64,000 nucleotides of DNA from Silene latifolia (GCF_048544455.1 NC_133536.1:200635325-200699324), one strand, 5' to 3'; shown: positions 1 to 11,430, counted from the first letter of the stretch. Notes: generated from the letters alone by a model not told the origin. Program-made: numbers and translations.

Positions 1-369
1 ACGAAAATGTTTTTCGTCCGGATTTTTTTTTTTTTTTTTTTTTGAAAAATAAATCATTTTCTCACTTAGATTAATTTTTGGTGTGGTAATCGATACTCGC
101 TAATCTATTCTAAAATCTAACAATAACGATTCTATTCTAAACTACCTAAATCTACTAACTAATTACAATTTTTTTAAAAATTAAACTAGTTTAGATTACT
201 TGTCCGTCGATTTCTTGAATTTGCTAACGGAATTGAAGCGGTGGTGACGGAAATGTCGTACTTGAAAAAAAATAATATATGGGAGCTTTAGAGTGAGGGG
301 TAGATTAGAAAAGTCATTACAAATTGTCGACGATAATTAGTAATGTGTCGACGATCCTTAGCAGGCAGG
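1..369. mobile_element. Right end of a MULE (truncated by window edge)
   Basis: The reverse complement of the last 50 bases (from 369 inwards: CCTGCCTGCTAAGGATCG..., with two TCGTCGACA-type blocks about 20 bp apart) matches the left terminal inverted repeat of the complete MULE at 2281-9620. The rest is AT-rich with a poly-T run near base 25 and shows no coding. It is the terminal part of a related element whose body lies to the left of the window. Confidence 0.7.
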
Positions 370-1475
370 TTAAAATTTGTGCTTAAGGTCATAGAGATAT
401 AGCATTGTACAGGAACTATAATATCTTATCATGGGTCGACATATTTAGGAATGTGGATTAGAGACAAACCACATAGTATTCCAAAGTTCACTAATTCTTT
501 GGGGAATCCCAAGCCCATAGCCTCGACCCTGCCAAGTCCACTTTTTTTAAGGGCTCGAGCGTTTTATTTGAGCCCAGAAAAGCCCTTCGACCATCCCAAA
601 AAGACCAATAATATTTTTGACCTGGATTTGAGCAAAGTGTCTAGCCCGACCCAGCCCAACCGACATTTTTATCGGAGAGATAATTTTTTCTTACAGAATT
701 TGTTAAAGTAGCGTTAAAGTTATATACAAATCTTTAGAAACTTATGTATATTTATTATAGAGTAGGATATAAGAACAAACCTACATTACATAAACTATAT
801 ACATTTGGCAAGTTTTACCCGAATTGGAAGAAATCCGACTCGACAAAATCCGAGAATATTGTAACCCGATGACGACCCATAACCCAACATGACCTGATGA
901 TCAATGCCCCGAATCCGAACCAGACCCGACTTGAAATTGACCCAACCCCCGATTAAATTGATGATCCGAAAACTATAAAGTTTAATATTGATCAAAATGA
1001 AGGTGATTTTCTGTTTAGATTGATAGTTTGGCTTAATAATGAAGTAATGAAACCAAATAATGGTTAAAAACTAAATTTAATGGTAAAATTGAAGTAATGC
1101 AATAAAGCAACCAGACCCGATAATGACCGACCCGATACACCATTTGACCTGAAAGTGTGAGACGACCCGACAACGACTCAACCTGACTTGACTCGAAAGG
1201 GTAGGTTAACCTGATATGACCCGAACCAAACATGACCCGCAATGGCCGCAACCCGATTGATCGATCCGATTGCCACCTCTAAAATCATATCCACAAGTAC
1301 CCCACATGGACGTGATTAAGATTTCTAAGTGGTTATGTTGTCATTATCTTATTGTTGGAGAGAATTTTATATGCGCTTTATCATATTTTTTACAATTTCT
1401 TTTTTTTTTTGGTTAAATATTTTTTACAAATTTGATCTCTTAAAAAAGTACACAAGTATACTTCTAAGGTACTAC
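370..1475. other. Intergenic DNA with degenerate ACCCGA-rich low-complexity repeats
   Basis: I see no supportable gene. From about 810 to 1285 the sequence is dense in ACCCGA, GACCCGA and CCCGAC words, ending in GATTGCCACCTCTA. This texture is common in non-autonomous plant DNA transposons, but I could not define two matching termini. Short open frames here show no recognisable domain. Confidence 0.5.
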
Positions 1476-1483
1476 CCATCTAC

Positions 1484-2040
1484 TAGGGCAGAGTACGGAT
1501 CGGGTATTTGATCCAAAGTGCTAGTTCGGATCGGATATCCATATTAAAAATCCTGAACTTAGATATCCAATATCCAAACCAAATGTTTCGGATATCCAAT
1601 GTTCGGATATCCAAAATAATCGGATCGGATGCGGATATCCATCGGATATCCATACTTTAGAATTTACTTTAAAATTAAGTTTGAAACACGATTATATTCA
1701 TAGTCTTACATGATGATTTTCTTTAGTATTTTTATTCCAATGTTCTCGACATAAAATTTAAGTACCACCTAGATATTTCTCTAACATTTTAAACATTAAT
1801 TAAGTTGTTGTATCAAATAAAATTTTATTTTCTCGAAATTATACTAGAAAACTATAGTTTCGGATCGGATCGGATATCCAAATATTTTAATTCTAATATC
1901 CATATCCAAACCAAAACCAAAGATTTCGGATCAGATATCCAAACCAAACTTAACTTTCGGATCAGATATACAAACATTCGGATCAGATTCGGATCGGATA
2001 TCGGATCAGTTTGGATAATCGGATTTTTTGCTCTGCCCTA
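1484..2040. mobile_element. hAT-type MITE, 557 bp, with GGATATCC arrays
   Basis: The element begins TAGGGCAGAG and ends CTCTGCCCTA, a 10-bp perfect terminal inverted repeat, and is flanked by the 8-bp direct repeat CCATCTAC at 1476-1483 and 2041-2048. An 8-bp target-site duplication is the hAT signature. The interior is filled with degenerate CGGATATCC and GGATCGGATATCC words and has no coding capacity, so movement would depend on a hAT transposase supplied elsewhere. Confidence 0.9.
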
Positions 2041-2694
2041 CCATCTACCACATATGGCTAGCTTTCAAAAAAAGGTTACTACATGAAGGCATCATGCTAT
2101 TTATCTCTTTCAATAAGTGTAAATCTTAGGGGCCCAAAAAACATATTTAGGCCTAAAAGCCAAACTAGCCCGTAAGGGCTGAATTTGGGCTCATTACACA
2201 TTTCGCCTACTCCGGCCCAACCCATGTATATGAGCCATTTTTGTTGTCCTGATTGTTACACATATTGCCCAATTTTGTTGCCTGCCTGCTAAAGGTCGTC
2301 GACAAATTACTAAATATCGTCGACAATTTTAGTGAACTTCCAAAATTGCCCCTCCCTCACACTCCCCCTAATATTTTCCTTTTTATTCAAAAACTTCCTT
2401 TCACTTTCGAATTTTTGAAAAAAAATAACCCGACTCAAATAACAACAAAAAAACGTATCGATCGCATCATTTCCGTCACGAATTCAAACATTCAACAAGG
2501 TATGTGATTAGTATTCAAATTTTTTTGTAATATTTTGCTTAGTTTGTAAATGTGTGACGGAATTAGGATAGATGCCAAAGTTGTGACGGAATTAGGATAG
2601 ATGCTTTGATTTCAATCGGATTTAGTCGTGTTACGCGAAAATCAAACGGAATAATCGAAACAATTAATTGAAAAAAAAAAAAAAAAAAGGAAAA

Positions 2695-2850
2695 CACGGT
2701 TTCTGGGCTGGGACGAGGAACCTCTTCGTCCAAGACCAGGCCCGACGGAAGGTTTTCTCGTCCTCGATATGGGTCAGGACGAAAGTTCCTTTCGTTTGGG
2801 CTTGGTGGTGGACGAAGAATCCCCACGTCTGGCCCATTTTCACGTGTTTT
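2695..2850. repeat. GACGAAG-rich segment, left copy
   Basis: This segment holds several CGTCC, GACGAAG and CTTCGTC words and ends with GACGAAGAATCCCCACGTCT at 2811-2830. The same 20-mer occurs in the same orientation at 9170-9189, within a similar segment (9060-9210) near the other end of the MULE. Both copies are followed by a long poly-T run. Confidence 0.7.
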
Positions 2851-2886
2851 TTTTTTTTTTTTTTTTGTTTTAGAAATTGTCGTTAC

Positions 2887-2917
<31 letters not shown>

Positions 2918-3314
2918 AATTTTGTTCCGTCTTGTTTTGTTATCGTTATAAAGTAATAAATTATTAATAATAATTGTCGTTCGTGGCGAAGTCGTTGTAA
3001 ATATATATTTTTTCCGTCTCGTTTTGTCGATGTAAAATATAAATTAATTATCACTAATAAACTTCTTTTGGGGATATTTTGTTTTTTTATTTATTTTTTA
3101 ATTTACATAAACTTATATTTATAAATTCTTTGTTTTATTAATTTAAGTAATCAAGTTGTTGTAAATATGTTTTTGTTGCGTCTCGTTTAGTTTACGTAAA
3201 ATATTAATTAATTATTATTAATAAACCCCGTTCCGGGTTATTTTGTTTTTTTTTTTAAATTTTTAATTTACTTAAACTTATATTTATAAATTCTTTGTTT
3301 TATTTTTTGAATAG

Positions 3315-5266
3315 ATGGCCGGTGGAGGAAATGACCGTCAAGTTCGAGCTCGAAAGGGGCTCCAGGTTTGAGTCCGAGGTTGGAGATGGTAGTACCGATT
3401 CGTGGACCGATGAGCGGGTGGAGGAGGAGCTGGTTCGGTCCGTGATGTGATAGGTGAGGAGGAGGCGGGTATTGAGCGAGTGCGTAGGGTGCCACGTAGA
3501 CGGACTGAGGAGGGGCGTTTCGAGCGGAGGTCGGATGGTAGTTCTAGTAGTGTGGTGGCTCCGAAGAAGAAGTCGGGTAAGGATGTCTCTTGGTTGATCG
3601 ATCATCGTGTTCCCGGTGGTCCCGACTTTCCCCACGTGATTCCTAGCTTCGGGGGCCACATTGCCAACACCATATGGGCGACTCCTAATGAGGTTGGTCG
3701 ACCGGTTTGACGGGTTACCACCGGTTTGGTAAGACGAGGTTGTTGAGTTGTTGGCCACTCCTCCCGCCCGTTAAGACTATTTATGACGGTGCGGTCTTTC
3801 TCACCTATTAGATTCCATGGCCGAGAATTATAACATGCCCCTTATTTCTGCTTTTGTTGAGAGATGGCAACCCGACACCAACAGTTTTCACATGCCTTTT
3901 TGGGAGATGTCCATACTCCTTCACGATGTTGCGCAGATCTTAGGCGTTCGGTTCTTTGTAACTCGTTGTAAGGTGGAGAGTAATGACGGGACGTTGGCGG
4001 ATCCCCTTATGTATGTATGTGGCTTCTTTGGGATTTCATCGAGAAAGTTGAGGTTGCCGTTAAACTCTACTAAGAAGGTCCCTATTTGCAAGAGTAGGGG
4101 TATATTGGTAGATGCAGTTTGTGAAACGGCGAGAGCTAATTGTGATGTTGTTTTTGCTCGGGGTTTTTTTTCAGTGGTGTTGGGGTCGACACTTTTTGTC
4201 GACAAATCGGTGATAGGTTACGTCCTCGCTTGTTTCCTTTAGTGTATGATACTGATGGTGTACACGACTACGCTTGGGGAGCGGTGTACTTGCCTTCATG
4301 TACCGACAGCGGTTGGGGTGGCTTTACGTCTTTGGTGTGAAGACTATTGGTGGTTGCTTGACCTTGTTGCAATCGTGGATCTATGAGTATTTTCCTATGT
4401 TCGGACTGGTCCACCTTCGGCAATTGACCCTACTCAGCCTCGGTCGTGTTCTTGGAGATCCGTTGGTCCTTTCGCTCAAAATGCGGAGAAATTGTTGGAG
4501 TATCGGAGGTTGTTAGATGGGCTTACTTGTGCTTCCATTAGGTGGGATCCGTACGGGCTGCGTCAGGAGGAGTATCATCCTCGTACTTTGTATACCGGTT
4601 GTATTCGTTTCATGGACATAGCGGAGCCGTACTCACTGATCGGTGTTTACGACGGTTTGGGTATGTGCAGATCATACCCAATCCCATTATGAGATTGACA
4701 ACGCATCGTCCCGTCGGGTTTAGGGTACGAGGTTAGTGTTGGGGTTGGGGAGACTGATCATCTTTGGGATTGCTGGCAGGATCACGTGGTTCAGCTTTCT
4801 CGTAAATCGAGACCAGTTAGCTTCCCGGGTGAGACGGAGCCAGAGTATGAGGCTTGGTTTAATGGGAATTCTCACCCGTTCATCATTGATCCCGACCACC
4901 ATGATGCCCCCCCGCCACATGAGGATTTTGATATTCCTGCTGAGGTAATAATATTACTTACATTGTTGTAATAATCGATATAATTTTCTTACTTGTTCCT
5001 CGATAATGTTTATAATGTTTTAGTTGTTCTTGTCAATTTGCAGACGCACGTGCTCTGTAATGTTTCAGTTTTACGAGGCCAAAAAAATTAAGGATGACAA
5101 GAAACAGCTTGCCTTCCTCCGCAAGATGATGAAGAACGTCGGCCCATTGATTGAGAGGGCTGGGGATATCATACGTCAGCGAGGACCTCGTCAAACACCC
5201 GGTGATGTTGTTCAGCGTAGATCAGATGGTGTGTACACTGATAGCGACCAAGAGGATGATAACTAG
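3315..5266 (+). pseudogene. Plant mobile domain (PMD) protein, frameshifted
   Basis: The segments match the plant mobile domain, a domain of unknown biochemical role found in plant transposons and in MAIN-type host proteins. Visible blocks are FVERWQPDTNSFHMPFWEMSI (near 3859, the conserved W...FHMPFGE motif), then a tract ending LLQSWIYEYFPMF (near 4400), and the downstream block WFNGNSHPFI (near 4855). These lie in different frames, so several indels break the gene. A GT-AG intron is plausible at about 4946-5042, and the last exon ends in an acidic tail (5266). The ATG at 3315 is the first in context but leads into a stop after about 18 codons. It converges on the minus-strand genes of the same MULE and is probably captured cargo rather than transposition machinery. 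Confidence 0.7.
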
Positions 5267-5459
5267 TTTGTGTTTGTTTTCATTTATGTTGTACGGTTTT
5301 GAAGACATTTTTTATGTTGGATGATTATGTTAGTTGACTATTTGAACGTTGTTTATTTCAAAAAACATGACGGTTTTAAATTCTGAAATTTCTGAAATTT
5401 CTTAAATTTCTTGAATACATAACAACTGATGCAAATTCATACATTTCTGGAAATAGTAA

Positions 5460-5810
5460 CTACTTCATGACAATGGCCAACATAATGAAAACAAACAAAT
5501 ACAAGATACACTTGAAATAAAATTTCATCATCCTTGTCATTTCCGAAATCTCCTTTTTTATACCTATCACTTGCTCTTTCATGACATTTCCACTTGATGC
5601 ATCATCACCTTCATCTTGACATGCTATATTCAACTTTTTTGTTATTGTTAAATGATTTTCAGTCAACCACGACACAAAACGATCGCAAGGTACGCACTTA
5701 AAAAAAGCTTTCTTCGGATTAGTAGCTGTCCCGGAAATCATGATGATAGCGTTTCTTTTACAACGATTGCAAATTTGATTCTTAAAATCAAGGCCTTCAA
5801 TTGGTCGGGT
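5460..5810 (-). pseudogene. GRF-type zinc-finger protein with C-terminal membrane segment (5' end lost)
   Basis: Reading leftwards from 5810, the frame contains CNRC, then SGTATNPKKAFFKC, then VPCDRFVSWL, which fits the zf-GRF pattern (CxxC, TNPgrxFxxC, C, W). A charged, probably helical stretch follows, then a hydrophobic C-terminal segment of about 20 residues that could span a membrane. Small GRF proteins ending in a membrane helix are a common plant family of unknown function. The open frame begins directly at a stop codon within telomere-like DNA and has no upstream ATG, so the 5' end is either an unseen exon or lost; the first ATG inside, at 5741, would cut the zinc finger. It sits in the same orientation as the transposase. 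Confidence 0.6.
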
Positions 5811-5889
5811 TTAGGGTTTAGGGTTTGCTATTTAGGGTTTGGGGTTTAGGGTTTAGGGTTTGATATTTAGGGTTTGGTATTTAGGGTAT
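5808..5889. repeat. Telomere-like TTTAGGG repeats
   Basis: About seven TTTAGGG copies occur in 80 bp, interspersed with TTTGGTA and TTTGATA variants. TTTAGGG is the usual plant telomere repeat. The block lies inside the MULE, at the truncated 5' side of the GRF gene. Confidence 0.8.
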
Positions 5890-6276
5890 GGTATGTTTTA
5901 ATTATGTTTTTATTGGTTTATGTTTTAATTATGTCAAAACGCGTTTTAAGGAATGTTTTAATTAAATTACGTTTTAAGTCATTTAATCGGATGCAGAAGA
6001 TAATAAACTACGATAATCGGATAAATAAAATAAAATATAAGGTACAATATTCGGATATATAATATAAAAGATACAATAAAAGCTAAGATGAACTCGCAAA
6101 TTCGCGCCATACACCAAACTGATGTCGATACAGGCTATTATAATGATCTACGCTTGCATCATGTACCCAACAATGGGCTAATGGAGGCATAGGTGACAAG
6201 GGGCGTACCCGGAGCCGCAAATAGTGGTTTCCCGCATGTAATACCTATAAGACACCATATGGGGTACGTACTCCGG

Positions 6277-6292
6277 GGGGGGGGGGGGGGCG
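6277..6292. repeat. Poly-G run within the OTU reading frame
   Basis: About 16 consecutive G residues on the plus strand encode a run of prolines near the C-terminus of the OTU part. Such runs slip easily, so the frame and the true C-terminal sequence downstream (35 codons) are uncertain, both biologically and as an assembly call. Confidence 0.6.
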
Positions 6293-9019
6293 TAAAGGCA
6301 AATAAGTAAAACTACCATTCCAATGTCGACCTTCGGATCGTCAAATGCAGAAATACAACATATCACCCAATTGTACATCGTAGCATAACCATATAGATCG
6401 AAACTGTCCATCCAATTACCCGAGCCACACGGTATCTGATCCATAAATGTAATTCTAGCTACCTTCGCATCAAATCTCGCTGGGCCATAGATATTATCAC
6501 GGTAATCGGGACTACGAATTTCCCTAAGTAAATCTGTTCTAGCCATCGTGAAATGAGATTGGTCACCCCGAACAGCATGTGAGATAACTCGAAAACCACA
6601 ATGACCGTCTCCGTAAGGATTAAACCATGCTTCTACATACTCGTGAAAAAATGAAGGCAGGAAGTCACGATAAGGAAAATACCTCAAATCACCAATGGTG
6701 TAGTCGACCTCAAGAGGTGCGCAATACGTTGTGCCGAAACTCCCCGTAGTCGTGGTAGCAGTGGTAGACGGTGTACCGGGGCCCGTTTGAGTGGACCGGG
6801 GGGTTCTATATGGAGTAAAACTAACCGACGGAGTAGAACGGGGAGTAGACGACGGAGTAACAGGAACCGTCGGAGTAGAACGGGGGGTACTAGACGGAGT
6901 ACGTTGGGAAGACGGAGTACGTACTCGAACCCGTGCACGCGCATGCTCAACGGCGGACGGATCTCTACGAGTTCCCCTACTCGGACGTCCTCTAGGGTTC
7001 TCGTTCACCCGAGGCTCGTTTACATCCTCCTCTTGCGGATGTATCTGAGAGTAAAGGGCATCGAACATGGATGATCTCATACTCGAATCCGCATTCCGAA
7101 TTTCATCGAATAACTCCTCCAATCGATCATCGTCACAAGTCGGCATTGCCTCCGAACCATCGTACTCTAACTTCCTCCAAAATGCATGTAAAACATCAAC
7201 AGGAACCCGAGATCCGTTTCTAGCAATGCGATGAAGTGAACAAGCACATAACAAACCAAGTGTAGTAGCCTTTACACAACCGCAATCGATCATCAAGGCA
7301 TCTTCCGTCATCTTGGCACCCCTTTCGAATTCTTCACGCAATTCAATGATGGCATTCTTTGATATTTTATAGGAAAGCCTGGAAAATAATCTCTGAATCC
7401 CCACAACCGCTTCTTCTAGATAACTCCAACAAGTGTCGGATCTCAACATGTTGCGTTTCCATCAAAGAATGAAACCGAATCCGGATGCTATCAATCGCCG
7501 TTTCAAGCTATTCACCATCTCTTCAAATTCGCATGAGCCGACTCAACCCGGGATGTAGAAGTATTCCCAAAATGACTTATCTTGTTCGTTCTATACTTGA
7601 CCCATTTTTCCAAGTGCGGGAACCATTGCCTCTCAATATAAGCCGCCACTCCCGCCCATTCCCTTGCCAATTTGCCCCACGCAACATTAAACTTTTCTTC
7701 GGTTTCCGCCTCGACAACCGCAGATAAACAAAGTAAAGGTTACGTGCTTAGCCCAACTATCCCGACCCGTGATATCAAGTGCTTTCGTCTCCACGTTAGA
7801 ATATATATGCCAAAGACATAGCAAGTGAGACGAATCCGGAAAAACAATGGGAATCGCGTTCAACAACCCTCCCTCGCAATCGCAACAATAACATTAGGTT
7901 GAACGACATCATTTAGCGGGGCCTTCGGTTTCCGTAGGACCCACAAATATTTCTCCTCGGACTCATGCGTCACAAGAGCATATGCGATGACAAAGCTCTT
8001 CCCGACGGGTGTGACTCCAACCATCTCAACAAGCGGAAGACGGTATTCATTTGTCTTGTACGTGGAATCGATCTGTACCACATAATAGTATGATCGAAAC
8101 ATCTTAACGGCTTCGGGATGAGACATGAACACGTGGGTTAGCTCGTCGGTCTCCGATCGGTGACCCAATAATGAACGTACTTATCTTTGAACCGCAAGTG
8201 CTAACATCTCATGTGCTTGGGTTTCTCCCTTCTCTTTCCTCGGCCCTTACTTTCTGAGAACGGTTGTAGATTTGTCGCCGATTAGGTCTTGACTTTTCCG
8301 GATTCCGCTGATGCAAACCCGCACTAATAATTGCCGGTCTAACGTGAGCTCTAACTTGGGCATCGATATAAGCCAACTCCTCGTCATCAAGCTTTGCAAA
8401 GTATCTGTCGCCGTCACAATACAACGTTAAACCATGATTATGAAACCCGGATCTCATCACAAGCTGCCACTTATTCTCTTCTAATTCAACAACTTTCATT
8501 GAAAATTTGCAATTGCACCACGCGGTAGCGGTGTTACCCCTCATTAAAGAATCGACATCCTTATTTACGGGACCTTTTCCACCCATCCGACAAACAAAAT
8601 AACGTTGTCTCAAATTCGTGTTACGACCAACTTTCTTGTTGCTTGCTTTTTTTATACCAAACCCGAGTCGGAGCTCGATCTCATATGCCCAATTAAACGC
8701 TTCAGTACTAGATGCAAAAAATCTGGTTGTCGTAAAATGATCTGAGTAATCAACACCGTCTCCATCGTTAATCACCTGCGCACGCATTTCAACAAGTTAG
8801 TTATTAATTCAATTATTTGCTACGGGACTAGTCGAAGTAAATATAAAATAATATAAAATTAATACAAACACGGTAATAAGTTATTTTTTGAATTGTACAC
8901 AACGAGTCGGAAATAACGGAAATTAATTATAATTATTTGAATTGTCGGAAACTATAAAAAATAAAAAATTTTAATACAAAGACGGAAATTAATTATTTTA
9001 TACAAAACGAGTCGGGAAA

Positions 9020-9050
<31 letters not shown>

Positions 9051-9059
9051 AAAAAAACA

Positions 9060-9210
9060 ACATTGGGCCAGACGAAGGAATCCTTCGTCCAACTCCAAGC
9101 CCAGACGAAGGAATCCTTCGTCCAAACCCATCAGGAGACGAGCCCCTGCTTCGTCTGGACTGGGCCTGGGACGAAGAATCCCCACGTCTCAGCTCAGTTC
9201 CGTGTTATTT
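9060..9210. repeat. GACGAAG-rich segment, right copy
   Basis: This segment lies in the first intron of the transposase gene. It contains three copies of the palindrome-like GACGAAGGAATCCTTCGTC theme and shares a 20-mer with the left copy at 2811-2830 in direct, not inverted, orientation. A poly-A tract precedes it and a poly-T tract follows. Confidence 0.7.
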
Positions 9211-9636
9211 CTTTTTTTTTTTTTTTTTTTTTCAATTGCTTTTTCATATAAATCCGTCACAAATTCTATCATAATTCCGTCTACATTCATGGCATCTATC
9301 CTAATTCGGGATTCAAACGATAATAAAACATAAATTTTTAACAAAACTAAATCGTAAACTAACCTCGTTACTATCTTCATTGTTGAAATCGTTGTTAAAA
9401 TCGTTCCCGTTCATGTTGTTAATTACAAAACCCGACTTTTTTTTTTTGGTTTGAAATATTTTAGTGAGACGGTGACTTGTGTTTTAGTGAGACGGTAATT
9501 TCATTTCTGTTTTGAGACGGAAATTGCATTTTGGTGAGACCGATATGGAGGGCAAACTTGGAATTTTACGTTAATTGTCGACGATATTTAGTAATTTGTC
9601 GACGACGTATAGCAAGACCCTTTTGTTGTCCTGATT

Positions 9637-10403
9637 TTGTCATCACTCATGCACATTTTGGGAACTTTTTTAGAAGGTAGCCCATCTTAAAACTACTCCC
9701 GATTAAACACATTGAGCTATGAAGTTCTTTTGTATGGATAACCAGAAAAAGAATACACTTTGTTAATATGAGTAATACTTTCAAATTTCAAGCCCTTTAA
9801 GCATTGGTTATTTAAGCTTAACGAGGAACCTCTTCAAACCCTTTAAGAACTAGTTATTTAAGTTATTTAAGCTTGCACGGACTCGACCCATAATCACTTC
9901 GAATTCAGAGTTTCACTCAACAATTAGCAATAGACCCCATAAGTCCACAAGTTCAAATCATGTACCTAAAAAAACAGGTATCATTGGCGATCACTCCTCC
10001 ATAACTAACTCTGTCTCCTCTCAAAACGGATAATTAATATTGTGCCTTGACAAATTACACATCTGTCAAATAATTGGGTAGTAAGTAGACTGACTACGTA
10101 TCCATATTCCATTGTATTACTTACTCACTACTAGAACCTGCAAAGATTCACACTACTATTATTGCCCATATGTATCCACACTGCCATGTGACAAGTTTAG
10201 ACTAGTCTCCTCCATAATTGACATCCAAAACGTGCTTCTCAATTTCTCACCACCGCAATACCATTTGTGTTCTTTGTTGTATAGGAGTATCTCTTACAAT
10301 AATTTGTTACTCCGTAAGTAAAACTATCATTTTTCATATAAAAAACTCATTTATTTTTAGTTAATAAAAGGGTCGTCTCATATCAATAAACAGTCTTATT
10401 TTA
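9637..10403. other. Intergenic, nothing recognised
   Basis: AT-rich sequence between the MULE and the first Stowaway-like element. I see no coding, RNA gene or clear repeat beyond short duplications of TTATTTAAGCTT and CCTTTAAG words at about 9790-9875. Confidence 0.4.
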
Positions 10404-10405
10404 TA

Positions 10406-10709
10406 CTTCCTCCTATTCTTAATAACCCTCCCCTTTCATGGAGGGCACGCGAATTAAGGGAGAGAAGTATATGGTAAAGTATTGTAGTGGGGTAGGAGAT
10501 TGGAGAGAGGGAAGATATTGTGTAATTAAAATAAGTATTGTTGTGGGGTAAAGTGGTTAAAATAAGATAAAGTATGAGTATTGTGGGGTATTGTTGTGGG
10601 GTGAGGTGATTAAAATAAGTATAAAAGTTTGCCAAATAAGGAAATATGGAGGGTATTGTGAATAAACGAAAAAAAGGAAATAGGGAGAGTTATTAAGAAT
10701 AGGAGGGAG
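10406..10709. mobile_element. Stowaway-like MITE, 304 bp
   Basis: It starts CTTCCTCCTATTCTTAATAA and the reverse complement of its end reads CTCCCTCCTATTCTTAATAA. It is flanked by TA at 10404-10405 and 10710-10711, the Tc1/mariner target duplication. The interior is a run of GTGGGGTA and TTAAAATAAG words and is non-coding. Confidence 0.85.
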
Positions 10710-10964
10710 TATTTTGTATTTACTGACCATATGTGGTCCGTACGTCGGTCTTACGATAACATTATTCGATTTAAAATAAAAACGACTCAAATATTCTCCA
10801 CCTCTCATATTTTTCCTTGTTCCATTAAATTTTGTACGTTTATTTTTTTGCACAAATGTTAAGAAATGCCGACAAGTTTATTTTATATTTTCATATGTAA
10901 AAAACAATCAAATAGAACAGCCTAAAACAAAATACGTAAAAAATTCAATAGAACATAGTAAATA

Positions 10965-11225
10965 CTCCCTCCGTACCACACCAAAGGTAACGTAGGAAAA
11001 AATGGAGTATTTAAGAAAATGTGGAAAAAGTAAGGGTAAAGAGGGAAAAAATAGGTGGGGTATGTAATTGTGGGTTGGTAGGTGGGGTATGTAATGACAT
11101 TTTGTGTAAATATCAAATGGGTATAAGGATAACTTGGTAATGTTGTGGGCCAAATAAGGAATGTTACCTTTGGTGTGGTACGTCCCTTTATAGTAAGTGT
11201 TACCTTTGGTCTGGTATGGAGAGAG
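10965..11225. mobile_element. Stowaway-like MITE, 261 bp
   Basis: Left end CTCCCTCCGTACCACACCAA pairs with right end (reverse complement) CTCTCTCCATACCAGACCAA, both followed by AGGTAAC. TA flanks both sides (10963-10964 and 11226-11227). A second inverted copy of the CCAAAGGTAAC block lies just inside the right end. Non-coding. Confidence 0.85.
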
Positions 11226-11239
11226 TATTAGATAAACTA

Positions 11240-11430
11240 GGTGCACAAATTCTCATTATAGACGGACACTATCCGTCTATACGTATAGACGGATACCATT
11301 TTACCTCACAAAATACTCATTTGCCATAAAGTGGGAAGCACATGGGGGTGCCCCACCTTGTCCCCCCTACCCATTTTATTAGAGATCTTTACCCGTCTGT
11401 TCGCTCCACCCATCTATACCAAGACTTATT
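11240..11430. repeat. AGACGGAT-rich repeat, probable MITE fragment
   Basis: The segment has a hairpin-like start (TAGACGGACACTATCCGTCTA), a second TAGACGGATA, and an end with ACCCGTCTGT. Related AGACGGAT and AAGACGGATTAA words recur at 15890-16020. This resembles a family of small plant DNA elements, but I could not fix its ends. Confidence 0.4.

Larger units (their letters stand above)
6178..9414 (-). pseudogene. MULE transposase fused to an OTU cysteine-protease domain, frameshifted
   Basis: A short first exon (9414-9364, 17 codons, Asn-rich) is followed by a GT-AG intron and a main exon from 8775 leftwards. In order this encodes a WRKY-GCM1/FAR1-like zinc finger (CRMGG...CNCKF...HNHGL, about 8600-8430), the start of the MULE DDE core (QIDSTYKTN, about 8075), a CLWHIY block (about 7810) and a VESAHANLKRW block (about 7530). 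A SWIM-type finger (CGC...LCACSLH, about 7290-7225) and a Ser/Thr/Pro/Arg-rich linker with repeated SSTPRSTP units (about 6980-6760) follow. The OTU domain comes last, with GDGHCGFRVISHAV (about 6610), whose Cys is the expected nucleophile. Frames shift between about 8210 and 8165, just before the second catalytic Asp (about 7885), and again at about 7700 and 7470, so no active enzyme is expected. The family recognises MULE ends for cut-and-paste transposition; the OTU part could act on ubiquitin-like conjugates, which is inference. Confidence 0.8.
2281..9620. mobile_element. MULE (Mutator-like element), 7.3 kb, with PMD, GRF and transposase-OTU genes
   Basis: The two ends are inverted repeats: 2281-2360 aligns with the reverse complement of 9541-9620, sharing a block of about 35 bp with two GTCGAC cores. 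The sequence TTTTGTTG flanks both ends directly (2273-2280 and 9621-9628) and is the likely target duplication. A 16-bp direct repeat, TTTTGTTGTCCTGATT, is also present at 2239-2254 and 9621-9636, so the exact outer limit is uncertain. Inverted copies of GACGGAATTAGGATAGATGC lie further in, at about 2555-2605 and 9278-9310, so the inverted ends extend some 300 bp. Inside are a plus-strand PMD pseudogene and two minus-strand genes converging on it. Confidence 0.85.

Noticed and set aside
2563..3054. Open frame of 163 codons on the minus strand at the MULE left end
   Set aside because: It is built from poly-A/T-encoded lysine and phenylalanine runs and subterminal repeats, with no domain; it is an accident of low-complexity sequence.
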